Origin: Bisporella sp. PMI_857
Taxonomy: Eukaryota; Ascomycota; Leotiomycetes; Helotiales; Helotiaceae
Assembly (NCBI GenBank): GCA_021307315.1
Contig: JAJSPD010000090.1
Coordinates: 1 to 64,000 of the forward strand
Direction of reading: 5' to 3'
DNA length: 64,000 bases
Positions 1 to 12,252 of the stretch are shown piece by piece. A program made the translations under genes and the position numbers. Positions within the stretch are counted from its first letter, which is position 1. Each line of letters begins with the position of its first letter. Under the pieces are notes generated by a model, which worked only from the letters and a program-made list of their open reading frames with translations, did not search any database and was not told where the DNA came from.

Positions 1-184
1 ATCGAGCACTAACACTGGTGAACGAGGCAATGCATCCCTCGATTGCATATCGTTCTTTTGGAAACAGGAGGAGGGGGGCTTCATCGGTACAAAAATCTAT
101 CAAATGTTCTAAAAAGACCGAGTAGACTTACTTCCCGACAGGAGTCCTTGTATTAGATCCCGTTCGCAAGCACAAGATCGTTAA

Positions 185-1254
185 AAAGCAATACAACCTC
201 TGGGGAGTAGAGGGAAAGGATCTACCAAGGTGATCGATTGCTTCGTTGACCACATGAACATTCGAGAGCGATTCATGGAGCAGCTCGAGAAGTGTAATGG
301 GAAAGACAACTTGAGCTCACTGAGGTCGACGATCCAGAACATTATCATCCAGATGATTGTGACTGACAGTGGTACGATCTTGTCTTCTCTCAACGAAGCA
401 CTGGACGAAATTGATCTGTCTATGTCGCAAGACGACATCTTGCGTGGATCTTTAGGGGAATGGCGCAACAATTTTGGTCGATGGAGGACGGGATTACAGC
501 ATCAACAAGCGTCCCTGGCGTATGTACGCAGAGTACTCGAAGCGGAAGAGCCATCCTCGAAGCCAAAAGGCGATTTCGTTGGCGTTGTTGAGATTTCTGA
601 TCTCGAGAGTGGACTAGCGGCTACTCAAAAGAGGGTAGATGGAACTTTTCAAGTCCTTATGTCCACAATGAGCATCATCGAAAGCCAAAAAGCTATTGCT
701 CAAGCCGAAACAGTGTCAAAATTAACCTATCTTGCATTTTTCTTCATCCCTCCGACCTTCGTCACTGGCATCTTTGGTATGAATATTGTGGTTAGTCTTT
801 CCCAGCCTTCTCCTATTCCGATATTAGACAATAGTCTATGCTAGGCCATGCACTAACATAGCCTGTATATAAAAAGGAGTTTGTAGGAAAGCTAAAAGTC
901 TGGATCTGGGTGACAGTCTCTCTTGGAGTCTCAACCTTAGCCTACATCTTTCTCTTCTGGAGTGAAATCGCTGCAAATGCCCGCCATACTCCCAATCTAG
1001 TCAGCCTAAATCGACGTCGAATGAGCGCGTGGGTGGCAAAGTGGTTCCGAACCATATACTATCTTGTGGCCGAGGTTCTCGTAGTTATCTTCCCATTAGC
1101 GCTCTCGCTCGGCTTTTTGGCAGGATTTGGGGTTGGCTTATGGAAACTTTATACCTCGCACTTGTCAGCAGGTGCCAAGGCTGGAATTTCGGTAGCGATT
1201 TTTCTTCCGATGCTGGCGGCTCTTATTTTTCCACTTTACCTGCAAAAGTCATAG
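185..1254 (+). CDS. CorA-like Mg2+/divalent cation transporter, C-terminal part
   Basis: Two exons are supported. The first is open from base 185 to about 790 and ends in a hydrophobic helix followed by the CorA signature GMN (within GIFGMNI). An intron follows from about 791 (GTTAGT) to 876 or 879, with a CACTAACA branch site near 851; both 3' sites keep frame. The second exon (to the stop at 1254) gives the second CorA helix (near 906-960) and two further hydrophobic helices near 1060-1240. CorA proteins are membrane channels whose GMN motif forms the selectivity filter. The 5' end is unresolved: no ATG lies in frame before 185, and bases 139-231 read as plausible coding in another frame, so an upstream exon or a lesion is likely. 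The segment before GMN is helical, as in CorA stalks. The family call is firm; the gene model is partial. Confidence 0.75.
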
Positions 1255-1503
1255 TTTTTTCTTACAAATTTAAACCAGCAATTTTTAACTTAATACTATT
1301 TAACAAATGTAAATTGCGAACTGTAAAGCGATTTTTATTCGCGATTATTGTGGCGCGATCGCGCGATGGCGGGGCGAGAGTTGCCCCATACGCCCGCCTT
1401 GTGCCCCTTAGACCCAAATAGACTGCCTAAAAACGTCAATGGGCACTCCGCCTTTATATAAAGGTGCTAATTATTATTAAAGTTATTGTCTGCAATTATT
1501 ATA

Positions 1504-3860
1504 TCACTTTAATGTGCTGCCATTGAAACTCCAAGCCCTGTGATAATTAGTTTGGATCGGAAGTAAAACAAGAAAGTTGAAACTCACCTGCAAAAGACGC
1601 GGCACCCAAGCACCCGCCACCGGGATTAGCTTTGGTGGACAAAATCTATATGATAGGTTAGGAAAAGCGGAAAGATATAGTTGAGCTAAGGAGGAAAGCT
1701 TACCTCTGACCCGATGTGTAGACAAATCCAGCCCAAAACATCCACTGAAAAATATAAATTACAAACCAATCGCAACAGCAAAGTTGATAAAAAGTTTTTT
1801 TTATGGCCGGCTTCCCGTTGCTCCAAGGTCTCCTCTGGAGGAGGCTGCCCCTTCTTTACTTCCTCTTTTGATTCATTCTCAGGGGTCTTAAATAAATCAT
1901 CTCGTGGCAAGTTTTCGTACGCTCTTGTTGTGTGAGGGTATTTTGGCGTCACATTTTGTACAATTGGTTCATTGGCTGTGGTCGAGCTTAGTTGCGAGTC
2001 AAAGGTGCCTTGCCCCAGGAGTGTTTCGCTGTCGGAACTGTTACTCTGTGCACTCAGCAGTCGGTCACTTGGATCAAGCCTCTCATTTCATGTCCCCCCA
2101 TGCCTTGCGGTACCAACCCTTTTGTTCATATCGCCTTCACTTATAATATTTGCTAGAGTTTTGTAGGTCACAACTCTCTCGTTGTGATCTGCCTCCTCAA
2201 TGTTGATATGGCGATGCTGGAGGAGCTTTTCTACCTCTCCTTCAGGAAAACCATCCAGTGCAGGATCTACTCTTTCACCCGCATGGCCAGATCCGACATC
2301 ACCATTGACTCTTTCTAGGTCCGGTGGAACAATCTCGTTGTCCCCCCACCTAAAAGTCGTGAGAAAAGCTCATTAGTACCTCCATTTTATGGCGGCGGAT
2401 CAATTGGACGGTGGTGGAACACCTTCCACGGCGGCCAAACGGTCTTCTTCGTCCTCCTTAGGGATTTTCTGATCTGGTCCAACCCTTAGTGAAGTAACCC
2501 GAGAAGGACAATACCGTAGTATAGTGCGAGGATCCAAGCAAGGAAAACAAAGACGCAAGCAATCAGCCAGAACAGCGCTCCAAGGTACATTGCCTGTACA
2601 TCAGAACCCCTCCAGTATGGCCGAAGATGGTGCACGAAGTAGAATCCACGAGATCGACCAGTGCTGGCAGTCAAGACCATAAAGTACGAACTGACCCGTT
2701 GTAGAGTAACCTTGCTGATCGCAAATCCGATGCCTATTGAATGTAGAGTGATCTTTGCCCTTTGGATATACTTAGCATTCTTAATGTCGAACCAGTCCTT
2801 CAGCGTTTTATCCCCTGTGTGCTCCAAGACCAAGGCTACCCAAGAAAGCCGTGGATGACAACAGAAAAGCAAGGCCAAGTGTCCGAGCGGAACGTTTTTG
2901 TATCCCGGGGTTTGCTTAATCAGGTAAACGCTCATGAAGTTGAGCCAGACCTGAAGTCCGGTCATGAAGACACTCCAAAGTACACCAAAGAGAACTTCGC
3001 GATTCTGATTAGGTACTTCTTCCGAATCATCATCTTCCATATCCCCATCGTTAATTCCCCGTCGCCTTCGTTCTTGGCTCAATTTCCACTTTCCATATTT
3101 CTCTTTCCATTGCCAAATTTCAACCACGTCAGAGGATGGCACAGATCTCTGATTCTTTTCACCCATCGCTGATCCCTCTCCGGCCATGGATATATCCGAG
3201 CTTTGCCGCCGACATTCCTACTGCGAAGAGAAGGAAGAGAACATTTTCAGCAGCAAAAGCCAGCAGTGCCAGTGGTCTTCCAGGGCACCTAGCTGGAACC
3301 AACTCCATTGCAGTTGTATCTTCAGGCCGCACTGTCTAGTTCCAAGGCAGAAGCCATTCACCCCAATCGAGCATTGCCACACCGCCGTAATAATCAAAAG
3401 GGTTTCTCCATTCAGACCCATTGCACATCCTACCGAACCATATCGCCAATTCGTATGATTGATTGCCCGCAGAACAGCAGGACCCTTGGTTTCCAAAGAG
3501 CCAAGTGTTTGGTGTGATATCACAGACGGCTGACACATTCAAGATAGGCCATCCGGGGATCCGACAGGCGATATCCTTTGCGCAACTGGAACACCAAGGT
3601 TGCTGGTACTCCCCGCTGATCAAATTCCATAGCTCCGAGCATGGCTCTCCTTGCGAACAGGTGTCGGACATTGAGGAAGGCATGTTAGTTATGCAACCAT
3701 CGATGAAGCATTGGGGTGCCCTTTCGAGAGTGGCGCTGTATTGGCGATAGGTAATGAGGGAGCTGCAGGTATTTTCGGCAACAACGAAAGACATATTCGT
3801 GTGCGAAGGCAAAGACAATAAGATGCAGAAGGCAACCAGCCTCTGGATGGTGTAAGCCAT
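1504..3860 (-). pseudogene. Multi-exon secreted-end/membrane-spanning fungal protein, interrupted
   Basis: Reading leftward, the first segment (3860-3336) begins with a signal-like stretch and a Cys-rich ectodomain and ends in WLLPWN just before an in-frame TAG at 3338-3336. The same frame continues after the stop with a membrane helix (about 3280-3210). The next block (3187-2499, frame shifted or joined by a weak intron) holds several helices. An intron at 2498-2350 (GTTACT, branch TACTAAT, TTTTAG) restores frame to an acidic tail. This continues to 1704 with one more in-frame TGA at 2090-2088. A clean intron at 1703-1588 (GTAAGC..TTGCAG) then leads to a last exon with a helix ending at 1504. 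The pattern matches fungal 'integral membrane protein' orphans of unknown function. The introns are convincing. The TAG sits where I expect Trp, so I call it a recent pseudogene. Confidence 0.6.
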
Positions 3861-4503
3861 GAAGACTACTCTGACATAGAAACGGCATTCCTCTTCTCGA
3901 AGATGTAAATATCTTCAGACCTGAAGTTGGTAGGCCAGCTTTGCTCCCAAGCTTGGGAGCCTTCCTTGGAGAATTCTCTCTAAATGTCACGCCTTACGCC
4001 TCATTAGAATGACCATTTCTCAGCTGCAAGCCAATCGCTCAATGGTTTGATCATGTTGCTGGAATAAACATCTTGCTTGCTAATTGGTAGGATATTTCAA
4101 GAAGATGAGAAGTCGCCCTCACCCAGCAACAAACCCGTGGAGCGAGATGCTAATTTTATTGTTCCTCCTTTGCTTGCCCATTTTTGCATCTTTGCCTGAT
4201 CAAATTGGGGCTTTGGGAATTTGTGCAGTACGGCCATCTACTTAGCTCCTTTTAGCCATGCGCTTCATTTCTAAAGTGTCCATAGTAAGAATGTATCACC
4301 TCAGCGTTATTTCAGTACAGATGCTCTGCTGCGAACTTTACTTGTAAGTGTAATTGGCAAAATCAAGATCAGCAGGACGCTTACCTCGTTTTGAATATAG
4401 GTGCGTGTGAATGCACAACCTTCAAGCAATTCTCTGGCTCGTGTTTCGATAGGTTGTGTGCAGCAGATCGAGTTAGCATGGCGCTCAACACGACTTCTTT
4501 CAT

Positions 4504-4905
4504 ATGTGTGCGGTGGCCAATCCTCCATCCACACCTACGCCCGTGTCTCTGTCTAGTTCTACCATAATTTCCAGTTCAGTGTCAACACCGACAACAACAA
4601 CCTCAGCGTTGAGCACTGCAGGCTCAACTTTGGTGTCAACGTTCTCGACAAGGTCTTCGAGCTCGACTTCTCTTACATCCTCAAGGCCATTATACCCTCC
4701 ATGTATTGCACAGCCGACACAATCTAGGTCATTCATCGTTTACTCCAACAGTTCGTGGTCAAACGGGACAGGAACATCCCACCCCTCTCGTCCTAATCAG
4801 ATATGTGTATTAATGCTACTAATTCAAGAAAGCGCTAGCACGAATGTCATCCTTGTGTGGTCCTTGGACTTTTACTTCTTCGCACAGTGCTATTTCTTCT
4901 TATAA
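4504..4905 (+). CDS. Ser/Thr-rich low-complexity ORF (uncertain)
   Basis: This 133-codon ORF is dominated by Ser and Thr over its first 65 codons, like O-glycosylated linkers of fungal wall or LysM proteins, followed by an Asn-rich stretch and a hydrophobic end. It has no signal peptide in frame and no domain I recognise. It could be the linker exon of a decayed secreted protein, or a chance low-complexity ORF; the opposite strand is also open over part of it. Kept because of its composition only. Confidence 0.25.
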   Translation: MCAVANPPSTPTPVSLSSSTIISSSVSTPTTTTSALSTAGSTLVSTFSTRSSSSTSLTSSRPLYPPCIAQPTQSRSFIVYSNSSWSNGTGTSHPSRPNQICVLMLLIQESASTNVILVWSLDFYFFAQCYFFL

Positions 4906-5063
4906 AGCACGCAGAGAATAGCTTCAATCTACCGAGTTAAAATTAATAATGTAATTTGATGTAACAATTAAACTTCACTTGAGTGACGCAGAAAATGATA
5001 GAATAATATCAGTATCAAGCGAACTCCATCTTCAGTTCTCGCCGCCACGTTCTCGGCCGTTTA

Positions 5064-6169
5064 TTATTGCCACAAACTGTAACATGGGAAAGCGGGAAAC
5101 GTCAAGATCCAATTGAAACAAAATCTATACGCTTGGTTCTCCCATTTCGGAAGGTTGTTCCACGATCTGTCAATCGAACAGATAACTTCATTGCAGCGGA
5201 CAACATCACTTCCAGCTCGCCTCGATTCAGGTGGGTCATCAGAGGCACATTTCCAAATTGTTACGGCAAATCGATTCCTAGGTGGGGGGGATCGAAGGGA
5301 TCGTCTGAAAGTGTATGAGGGCTTGTCCGCCTCAAGAACATCTGTGCCCTTTAGATTTTTCGCATCGGCTACCTTCTGGGCCATACACCGTTTTCGAAAG
5401 ATATTACTTACTTTCCTGACATACCAGTGCATCGATTCACTAGCCACGCGCTTCCGAGACGGTGCATCAAATTTTTTGTCCAGTTCATTATGTCTTTCCC
5501 GGTCAAAAGTCTCGAAAAATGAGATGCCATAGCTTAAGTGTGGGCGTCAAGAGATCACCGCAGGCGTTGGTATTCGCTCATCTAGGGCTGTATTGAGCGC
5601 GGGGTCAATGATGAGTTACCTTGCTTTGAGGACCGCTCCACGGCATACCGCTGTAATACTTACTACCTTTCGTCATGAATGTGTTCCGGTGGCTAGTTAG
5701 GGATATGCTTACGGTTTGTCACCATCCCTCTGTATAATAGCAAGATTTGGATATGCGCTGTGAAGTCTACTATAGATATCTCTGTTGCCTTCATGGCCTC
5801 CAACCAATATGAGCATCTATCGAATGGTGTTAGAAGAAGTCTAAAGAGGAGCAGATTCCTTTCCTTGGGGTTTCTCCTCTCTCTAGCCTTCGCCCTGGCA
5901 ATCTGCGATCCAACAAGTTTGATTATTTCCTCCGTCACGTTAGAGAATATAGTTGTGATGTTTTCCCTATAAAGTCAACGGTGAGTCCGTCTTGGCAATG
6001 AAACGTAAGGGTAAAGGGTGACTACCCACGTAGCAAAATAGACGTTGCTCTTATCTACCCTCAAATCGCCAGTCTTCCGCTTGTGTGGAAAGACTCGGCC
6101 TGTAGCTGACGCTTTGCCTATTGGGACTACCTCAGATTCGTCCCCGGTGCCATCGAAGTTGCATTTCAT
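5064..6169 (-). pseudogene. Hsp70-like ATPase remnant (C-terminal half)
   Basis: Several pieces in order on the minus strand resemble the divergent Hsp70-like proteins common in fungi. The piece from 6169 leads into an intron (about 6030-5968) and then a helix-rich segment with EEIIKLVGSQI, where Hsp70-like proteins have a conserved helix before the phosphate-2 loop. Next, near 5640, AVCRGAVLKA is readable, which is a typical C-terminal ATPase motif of this family. Near 5530-5440 comes SYGISFFETFD followed by a WYVRK segment, then the beta-rich end to 5064. The segments lie in different frames with stops between them, and the N-terminal ATPase lobe is not visible upstream. I infer a truncated, decayed copy; a heavily spliced gene is less likely. 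Confidence 0.55.
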
Positions 6170-6631
6170 TGATGTCCATCTGCCGCTTCTGAACTGATGT
6201 CGTTACTGAATGGTTAGGTCTGTCCAGCATTTTCCGAGCCACTTCGTCAGCCACTCCTCCAACGACTCATCGAGAAATATGGAGCCGCAGACACCCCCTG
6301 CAAATGGGTAATATTGAAGTGCAAGTAGTACACCACCTATTACATACCACCTCCTTCTACGCACTCCTTCACCTCCATTTTGTACCGGTCCTTCATCATA
6401 TACGTTACAAGACCCTATACTTGCTTAGCGTACGTTCTCTCTTAATGCTACAAGATAGAGGCCGTACCACAATGCCACCACCAGCATCACACGTCACAAA
6501 TATATCATTATTCTGGCCGGAGTATTAGCACCATTTCGCACTTACAGAACTACCTTTTAATGCCAAAGAACTTATCTCTAGCTCTCCCTCAACCCGTGCG
6601 TCCACCAAGATATAAGATGCTTCAACCGTTT

Positions 6632-6738
6632 ATCTCACCAACACCGCTCATTGAGTTAATATCGGCATCTCTTGCGAGAAGCAGCTTCACGATGTTCTCA
6701 TAGCCTCTTGCAGACGCTACTTTGAGGGTATTCCTATG
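6632..6738 (-). pseudogene. Ankyrin-repeat remnant
   Basis: In frame on the minus strand, this stretch reads as one ankyrin repeat: a TLKVASARGYENIVKLLLA core followed by RDADIN and a stop. The pattern (xLxxAxxxGxxxIVKLLLxxGADIN) is diagnostic. No neighbouring repeat is readable, so this is an isolated fragment. It may belong with the decayed material at 5064-6169 or to a separate lost gene. Confidence 0.55.
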
Positions 6739-6921
6739 TCATCTACAATGCTTACATATTAACAAGTGATAGCATCTTATTTTCTTCATATATAAAATCA
6801 TACTCAGTTCTGTCACCGAAGTAAATCTTCACTTTCAATCTCTATGTAAAGCGTGGTATACAGCTACAAATTTGCAAGTCTGAGATCAAACATTATCCTC
6901 CATTCTAGCACGATTATTTAA

Positions 6922-9900
6922 TCAACTCCCGTTGGCGCCCTGCACATACTCCCTCTTATAGTCGTATCTCCCCTTACTGTTAGGATTCAAATCATACCAC
7001 GGATCAATCAACAACAGAGTAAACCCAGGGTCATCAGCAGCGATCACCTTCGGCCAGCATTGATTATCATACATCCCATCGTCAAAGGGAGTGCCCGCTG
7101 TAGTCTGAAACCAACTGAAGCTAAACTCCGGCCTTTCGCTAACATCAAGGCCAACTAGAATCTGCTTCTGATTTTTCTTATTATGACCAATAGTCTGACC
7201 GCTCTGTGGTACTGCATTCACTTTAGCAATGAACGCATCGTCCGACATGGCCGCAATGGGATCGCGGAAGCACACAGGTTTCCATGAACTGCCCGCTCCG
7301 GTGTTTTGGTCGGCAGGAATCCAACGGATCAGTTGGCCTGTCTTGTCTGTGCCTCCTTTGACCATAACATCATCAGTATCTTTAAAAAAGTACGCAGGCG
7401 GGAATTCATCACGACTGCACCTGCGCGCAACTCGGCGGACGTCGCTTCGCCAGAGTTTGTCCCTCGGATGCTCCTTCTCCCAGGTTGCTGTTGCAGCCCC
7501 GTGCTCGCGATGAGAGGTGGTGGCCGCGAAGGGTGGACAGGTCAGCGTGGCCCAAGAGGGATTGACACGGATTGCTGAGCTGTAATGATAGCAAGCCTGG
7601 GACCATTTTTGCGAACAATGCTTTACAGCTGTAGTCGGTTTGGCATTGGCAGCATAGGTGAGCGAGGTAACTACAATCTCTTTAATGATAGTTTTGTCTA
7701 ACGAGCAGTATTTTTTTCGAATGGTGTGGCTTTTTTTGCCAACTTTACGTTCTTTCTGCTTGTCTGGAATTTTGCACTTTTTTGGCTTTGTTGGTTTGTT
7801 GATGCCACTATTACCCGTTGGCTGCTTGGGCATACCCGATTTGTCGATTTGGTTTGCGTTATTTCCTTTTCTACCGTTTCCTTTTGGGATGTTTTTTGGT
7901 GTTTTATAGCTCGACACCCCATTTGCGATTTGACTGAGAATTCCAAAGGCTTTTTTGATCTTGTCGGGCACTAAAAGTGTTCCTCCGCAAGGTTTCAACC
8001 ACCACGAGAAGGCGGCCTCGGGATCTTCCTTTTCCGGGTAGACGTAGGTAAGCAATTGGGCAGCACTAGTAGCAGCATTTATATATTTAGGTTAGCCAAG
8101 TGCGAGAACAGAGTCAAGTGAACAGGTCGCAAGTAAATCCACGTACCTAGGCCTGCATTAATGGCTTGCCCAACCCCTGGTATAAAATTTGAGCTTATTT
8201 CGACCACTAGTTTTAAAGATGACATCAGAATATAACAGCCAATCTACTACTGTCATTTATTATAATTTCTTAATCTAATCTGGGTTGACTTACTTGAGCA
8301 ATAGCTGGCAGAGCTTCTATAACAATATCAGCAAGGTCGTTCAAAAGAACATTATTACACATGCATATCCCAGGAGCATAATCAACAGGAATTGAATTCC
8401 CAGCCTCACTAACTCATGGAATTGGCTTATCAAGCGGGTAGAATTCAACGCAGCCCCAGTTAGTAGTCTTACTTTCCGCTTCAGCTGCCTTAATCTGGGG
8501 TCGGCAGTAGATACGGCACGGGTTGGTGCTCCAATGCTTGTACTGGCTATCCTTGACAATAGGGCACTTATCAGCGTTCGACAACTTGATATCAGAATAG
8601 TTTATCGGGCTGTCGCTGTCAAAATCCAGGAGATCCTGACTATTTATCTTCCAAGCATTTTTATTGGCAATGGTTGTACAGACTGTATCCGGGCAGTACT
8701 CATATTTACAGGCAAACTTGCAGAGGCGATTCACATCTACGTCGAAATCGTCCCATGCTACGACTTCCAAAGACATTGCCTCGGCCGGACGGGGCTCGAT
8801 TGGGCCAGTCTTATGGCATTTGCACAAGGATTTTGGACAGAATCCATAAGTGCATGAGAATGTGCATAGCTCTTCGGTATTAACCGTCAAGTCACTTCCA
8901 GAGATGCAACCGTCCCCGGATGACGGAATATCTGGTGGGACACCCATATCATTTACGGTGAATGATTGTAAATCGACCGCCCAGTCGATAGTGCCGGCAA
9001 AGTTTAACTTTGCCCAGTTACTACGTCGCGTTTCTTTCGTTGTTTCAGTCATATAGCTAACATAGTTCCCTATTGTGAAGTTAGTGTATTTAGCGGAAGG
9101 CTACAGGTATTTGCCACGAGCCTTTGTAGAGCATGACATCTGTGTTCGAATTATGATCGTGGAACAACTGAGCTTTATAGCTACGCTGAATGATTTCGGA
9201 GATTTCGGCTGCAGTTATATATCCAGCTGTCTTTGTGCATCTACCTTTCTGTGCATCCGAATGGGTCTTGGAGCCAGTAAACTCGCACATCGGACCCCAA
9301 CAGCCATTTTTGGCCATGCGGAAAGACTTGCCGTAAGAGGCTTCCCCGACAAAAATCTTGTTATTAGGCACGCTAGCTTTAGTGACTAGATTAATATTAG
9401 CGAAGAAATGCAGATTTCGGGGTGGGGTTAGAATTTACTTATACTAAGCGTATTTATAGTCTCCGTTAGGTTGACTAAATTAATGCAAATAATTAAACAC
9501 TCTTATGACTGGGTTCTGGACGGAGGGCTTTTTTACTGTGACTTCGAATGCATTGTCCAGAATCACACGAGTTAAATGAATTAGGATTGCTATAATCCCA
9601 CTGACCATGGAGATCGTAAGTCATGTAGATGATGTAGTCAATGACAGCAGCGATGCGGTCGATTGGGAACGCTTTCAAATACTAATACGATGCTGGAGCC
9701 GCAATTGATACTGTCTTGTCTGCCTCTGCTATTTGTGCCATCTTTGACCTTAAAGATCTGAGAAACTTAAGGTAAGCAATCCCATCGCTTTTCTGCCCGA
9801 TCACTTTGCCGTTAACCAGAATGTCAGGAGCCTGAAATGGTACTCGTTAGAGGGACCGTGTTTAAAGAGGAATTTCGGCAGTGAGTGCTTACCCCTGGGT

Positions 9901-12252
9901 ATTCCCAGTCAATATTTACACTATCGAGACTTTCCGTCTTTACAAATTGCGCCAAAGCTATGGCGAATGACTCACGGTTTTCGATAATTGCTTTCCGGAG
10001 AATGTTGTATGTTGCGGCTTCTGTCGAATAGGCCTATCTACCGAAAGATACGATACGTTTGACGCCAGTCAAGGCTTTGAAATCGGGCTACTGGTCCTTC
10101 GGGTCCCTGATAATAGGTGTCCAGTGAATAGGATCAATATCGGCAAATGCCCAATGGATATAGGTGTGGCGACCGTCAGCGTTAGCGTTCTTGGCCTTCA
10201 TCCATAAGCAGTTACGCTCTATATTCCAAGACTCGTAGTATTTTACACTTTGAAAGAATGATGGAGGACCTGAGTTTTGCTTGATTTCCATTTCGCAGTT
10301 CGAGATGCACGTGGTCAGAAAGCCAGGAGCCACCGCGCCAGGACCTCCATTCAAAGGGCGATGGATGTTGCAGTGTGATGGAAATGGGCCGCAATATCCC
10401 GGTTGCTACAGCATGCTTGTAAGGAATTGATGTTAGTTAATACAGATATATATACCTATATATACTTGGGGAACAACGTGAAGGAAGTACGCACTTTGAG
10501 TGGACACGGGTTGAGTAGTGACATATTCGCATTTGTTGTTGAAGCTACTGTGCCGGGAACGATGGGCCTGCACTCAGTTCCTTGATGCTGAAGTTAGTAC
10601 GTATTTCATCAAGGCACGAAAATAAAGAATATAGTGCGACCGATTCAACGTACCTGCCTGTGGTGGGGGATGTGGTGAGTTGCCTTCGCTTAAACACATG
10701 TTATAGCCCTTTTGCATACGCTTGCACTCGGACCATATCCACGTTTTGTCTTGGTTGAATTTCTCTAGATCATTAACCGTTAAGCCGAATCGCTTTGCTA
10801 GAACCCCACAAGTATCTCCGTCAGCGATAAGGTATGTAGCACATGTACCGTCTGCATTTTTCACAGGTTTGACAATTACTTGCAGACCACCTGCTGTGCA
10901 GCAAATGTCGTTACCTGGTTGGAGTCCCGAACAAAGGTTCGGCTGGGGTTTGAACTTTGAAAGGTCAGCGGAGGAGATTTTGCAGCGTGTGGCGAGCTGG
11001 GAACAGCTTTCTCCGAAGGCGACTTTGATAGTACTGCAGGTCGCTCTTTTTTCGAGATTTTCCAGCTTGTGACCGCCTCGACATAATATTCGGGAGATTA
11101 TGGTGCTGTTGGTTGTGGATGTTCTGTTCGTGGATCATTTCTCGTATCCACTAATCTCAAATACATCGACGCCTTTCAGCTCTCTTTTGAAATCAACATG
11201 TCTTTTCGTTGCGCAATTCCCTTTGCTCTAGTCTACGACAGTCTCCTGGGCTGCTGTCAAATTTCCAGTAGTATCGATCAAGATGCCGAACATTTGGTCC
11301 CTAACTCGCTCACTGCTGCAGAGTTGAGCAACTGTTCGGCTGGAACTCTTATTCGTCCGCAACTGAGTAGAAAGAGCTTTGATTGCAGAAGAGACTGTCG
11401 TTTTTCGAATATAATTTCCAGCATAAATACCTACTACTATATTCTCGTGAAATCCAAAAATGAACTTTTCATTACAATTGTCTTCGGTGTCAAAGAATGG
11501 CTGCATGCTTTCGAGTAAGTTTGTAATATCTGCGTCAGGGCCATTACTGCTGCGACTGCCGCGAGCTGATAGAAACTCCACAATGTCGTGACTCTGAGCA
11601 CTGGGACCTATGCAAGCCGGAGCATACTCTAGCGCTGGTCGATAAAGAGTTTTGGATTTCTTTGGGTTCCCTATGTCTGTGATAGTGGAAATTTTGGCGG
11701 CCCCAGCGAGGCTGCAGCTGCGAATCAAGACCGGAGTGGTTAGGTCCACGAGGGGCTGCGTAACTGAGATTTGCACAAGCATGGGTTCTTTGCAGCGGTT
11801 GAGGCGGCTGAGAGACTGGTAGCTAATCCAGCTGTGCACGTTGGAATAATCTACGCATGGAATTGGACAATCTATCACTCAAGGTTAGCATGACTAACTA
11901 CTGAAAATTGAGTGCCCTCGTTCGAGCTTTCTGTCTTGCTTATACATTTTGATAATTTTGGAATAGGGAGAATCGTACCATGCTGATCTGGAATATATGT
12001 ATTGGGCACACTGATAGGTGAAGCACCATCCTCGGAAGCCCACAGGGCCTGGCTGCCGTCAATGTTGATAGCAGCGAGCACAAAATTCGCCACCAAAAGG
12101 ACAAAGATGGAAACACAAATAGACTGGAAAAGCACAAGGAGAATTTGTTTAGTGCGACGCTCTTTCTCTATATAAGAGCCCAGCAGGTTGATAAACAAGC
12201 CGCATCTGAATGCTGAATATATCTTGCCGGACCTGGAGCCTGTAGTCCTCAA
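6922..12252 (-). pseudogene. Killer-toxin-type chitinase: LysM x2, GH18, C-terminal NucA/NucB-like nuclease (interrupted)
   Basis: Reading leftward: a hydrophobic export segment (12150-12070), a Cys-containing N-terminal domain (11878-11230), LysM 1 (about 11060-10930), LysM 2 (about 10865-10690), a CBM18-like piece (10390-10330), the GH18 barrel (10290-8960), a Cys-rich module (8930-8420), a small hydrophobic exon (about 8235-8140) and a C-terminal domain (8055-6922). GH18 has the DxxxDxE-type site as NIDWEYPG, with Asn in place of one Asp. The C-terminal domain has DEFPPAYF (about 7420-7385) and IPADQNTGAGSSW (about 7325-7275), matching NucA/NucB DNases, with Gln where bacterial enzymes have the catalytic Glu. 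Subgroup C fungal chitinases resemble yeast killer-toxin subunits that cross the wall of a target. In-frame stops are at 11230-11228, 11137-11135, 10090-10088, 10036-10034, 9684-9682 and near 8417, so the copy is dead. The start codon is not clear. Confidence 0.8.

Noticed and set aside
6304..6528. 74-codon plus-strand ORF
   Set aside because: His-rich translation with no domain; no support beyond length.
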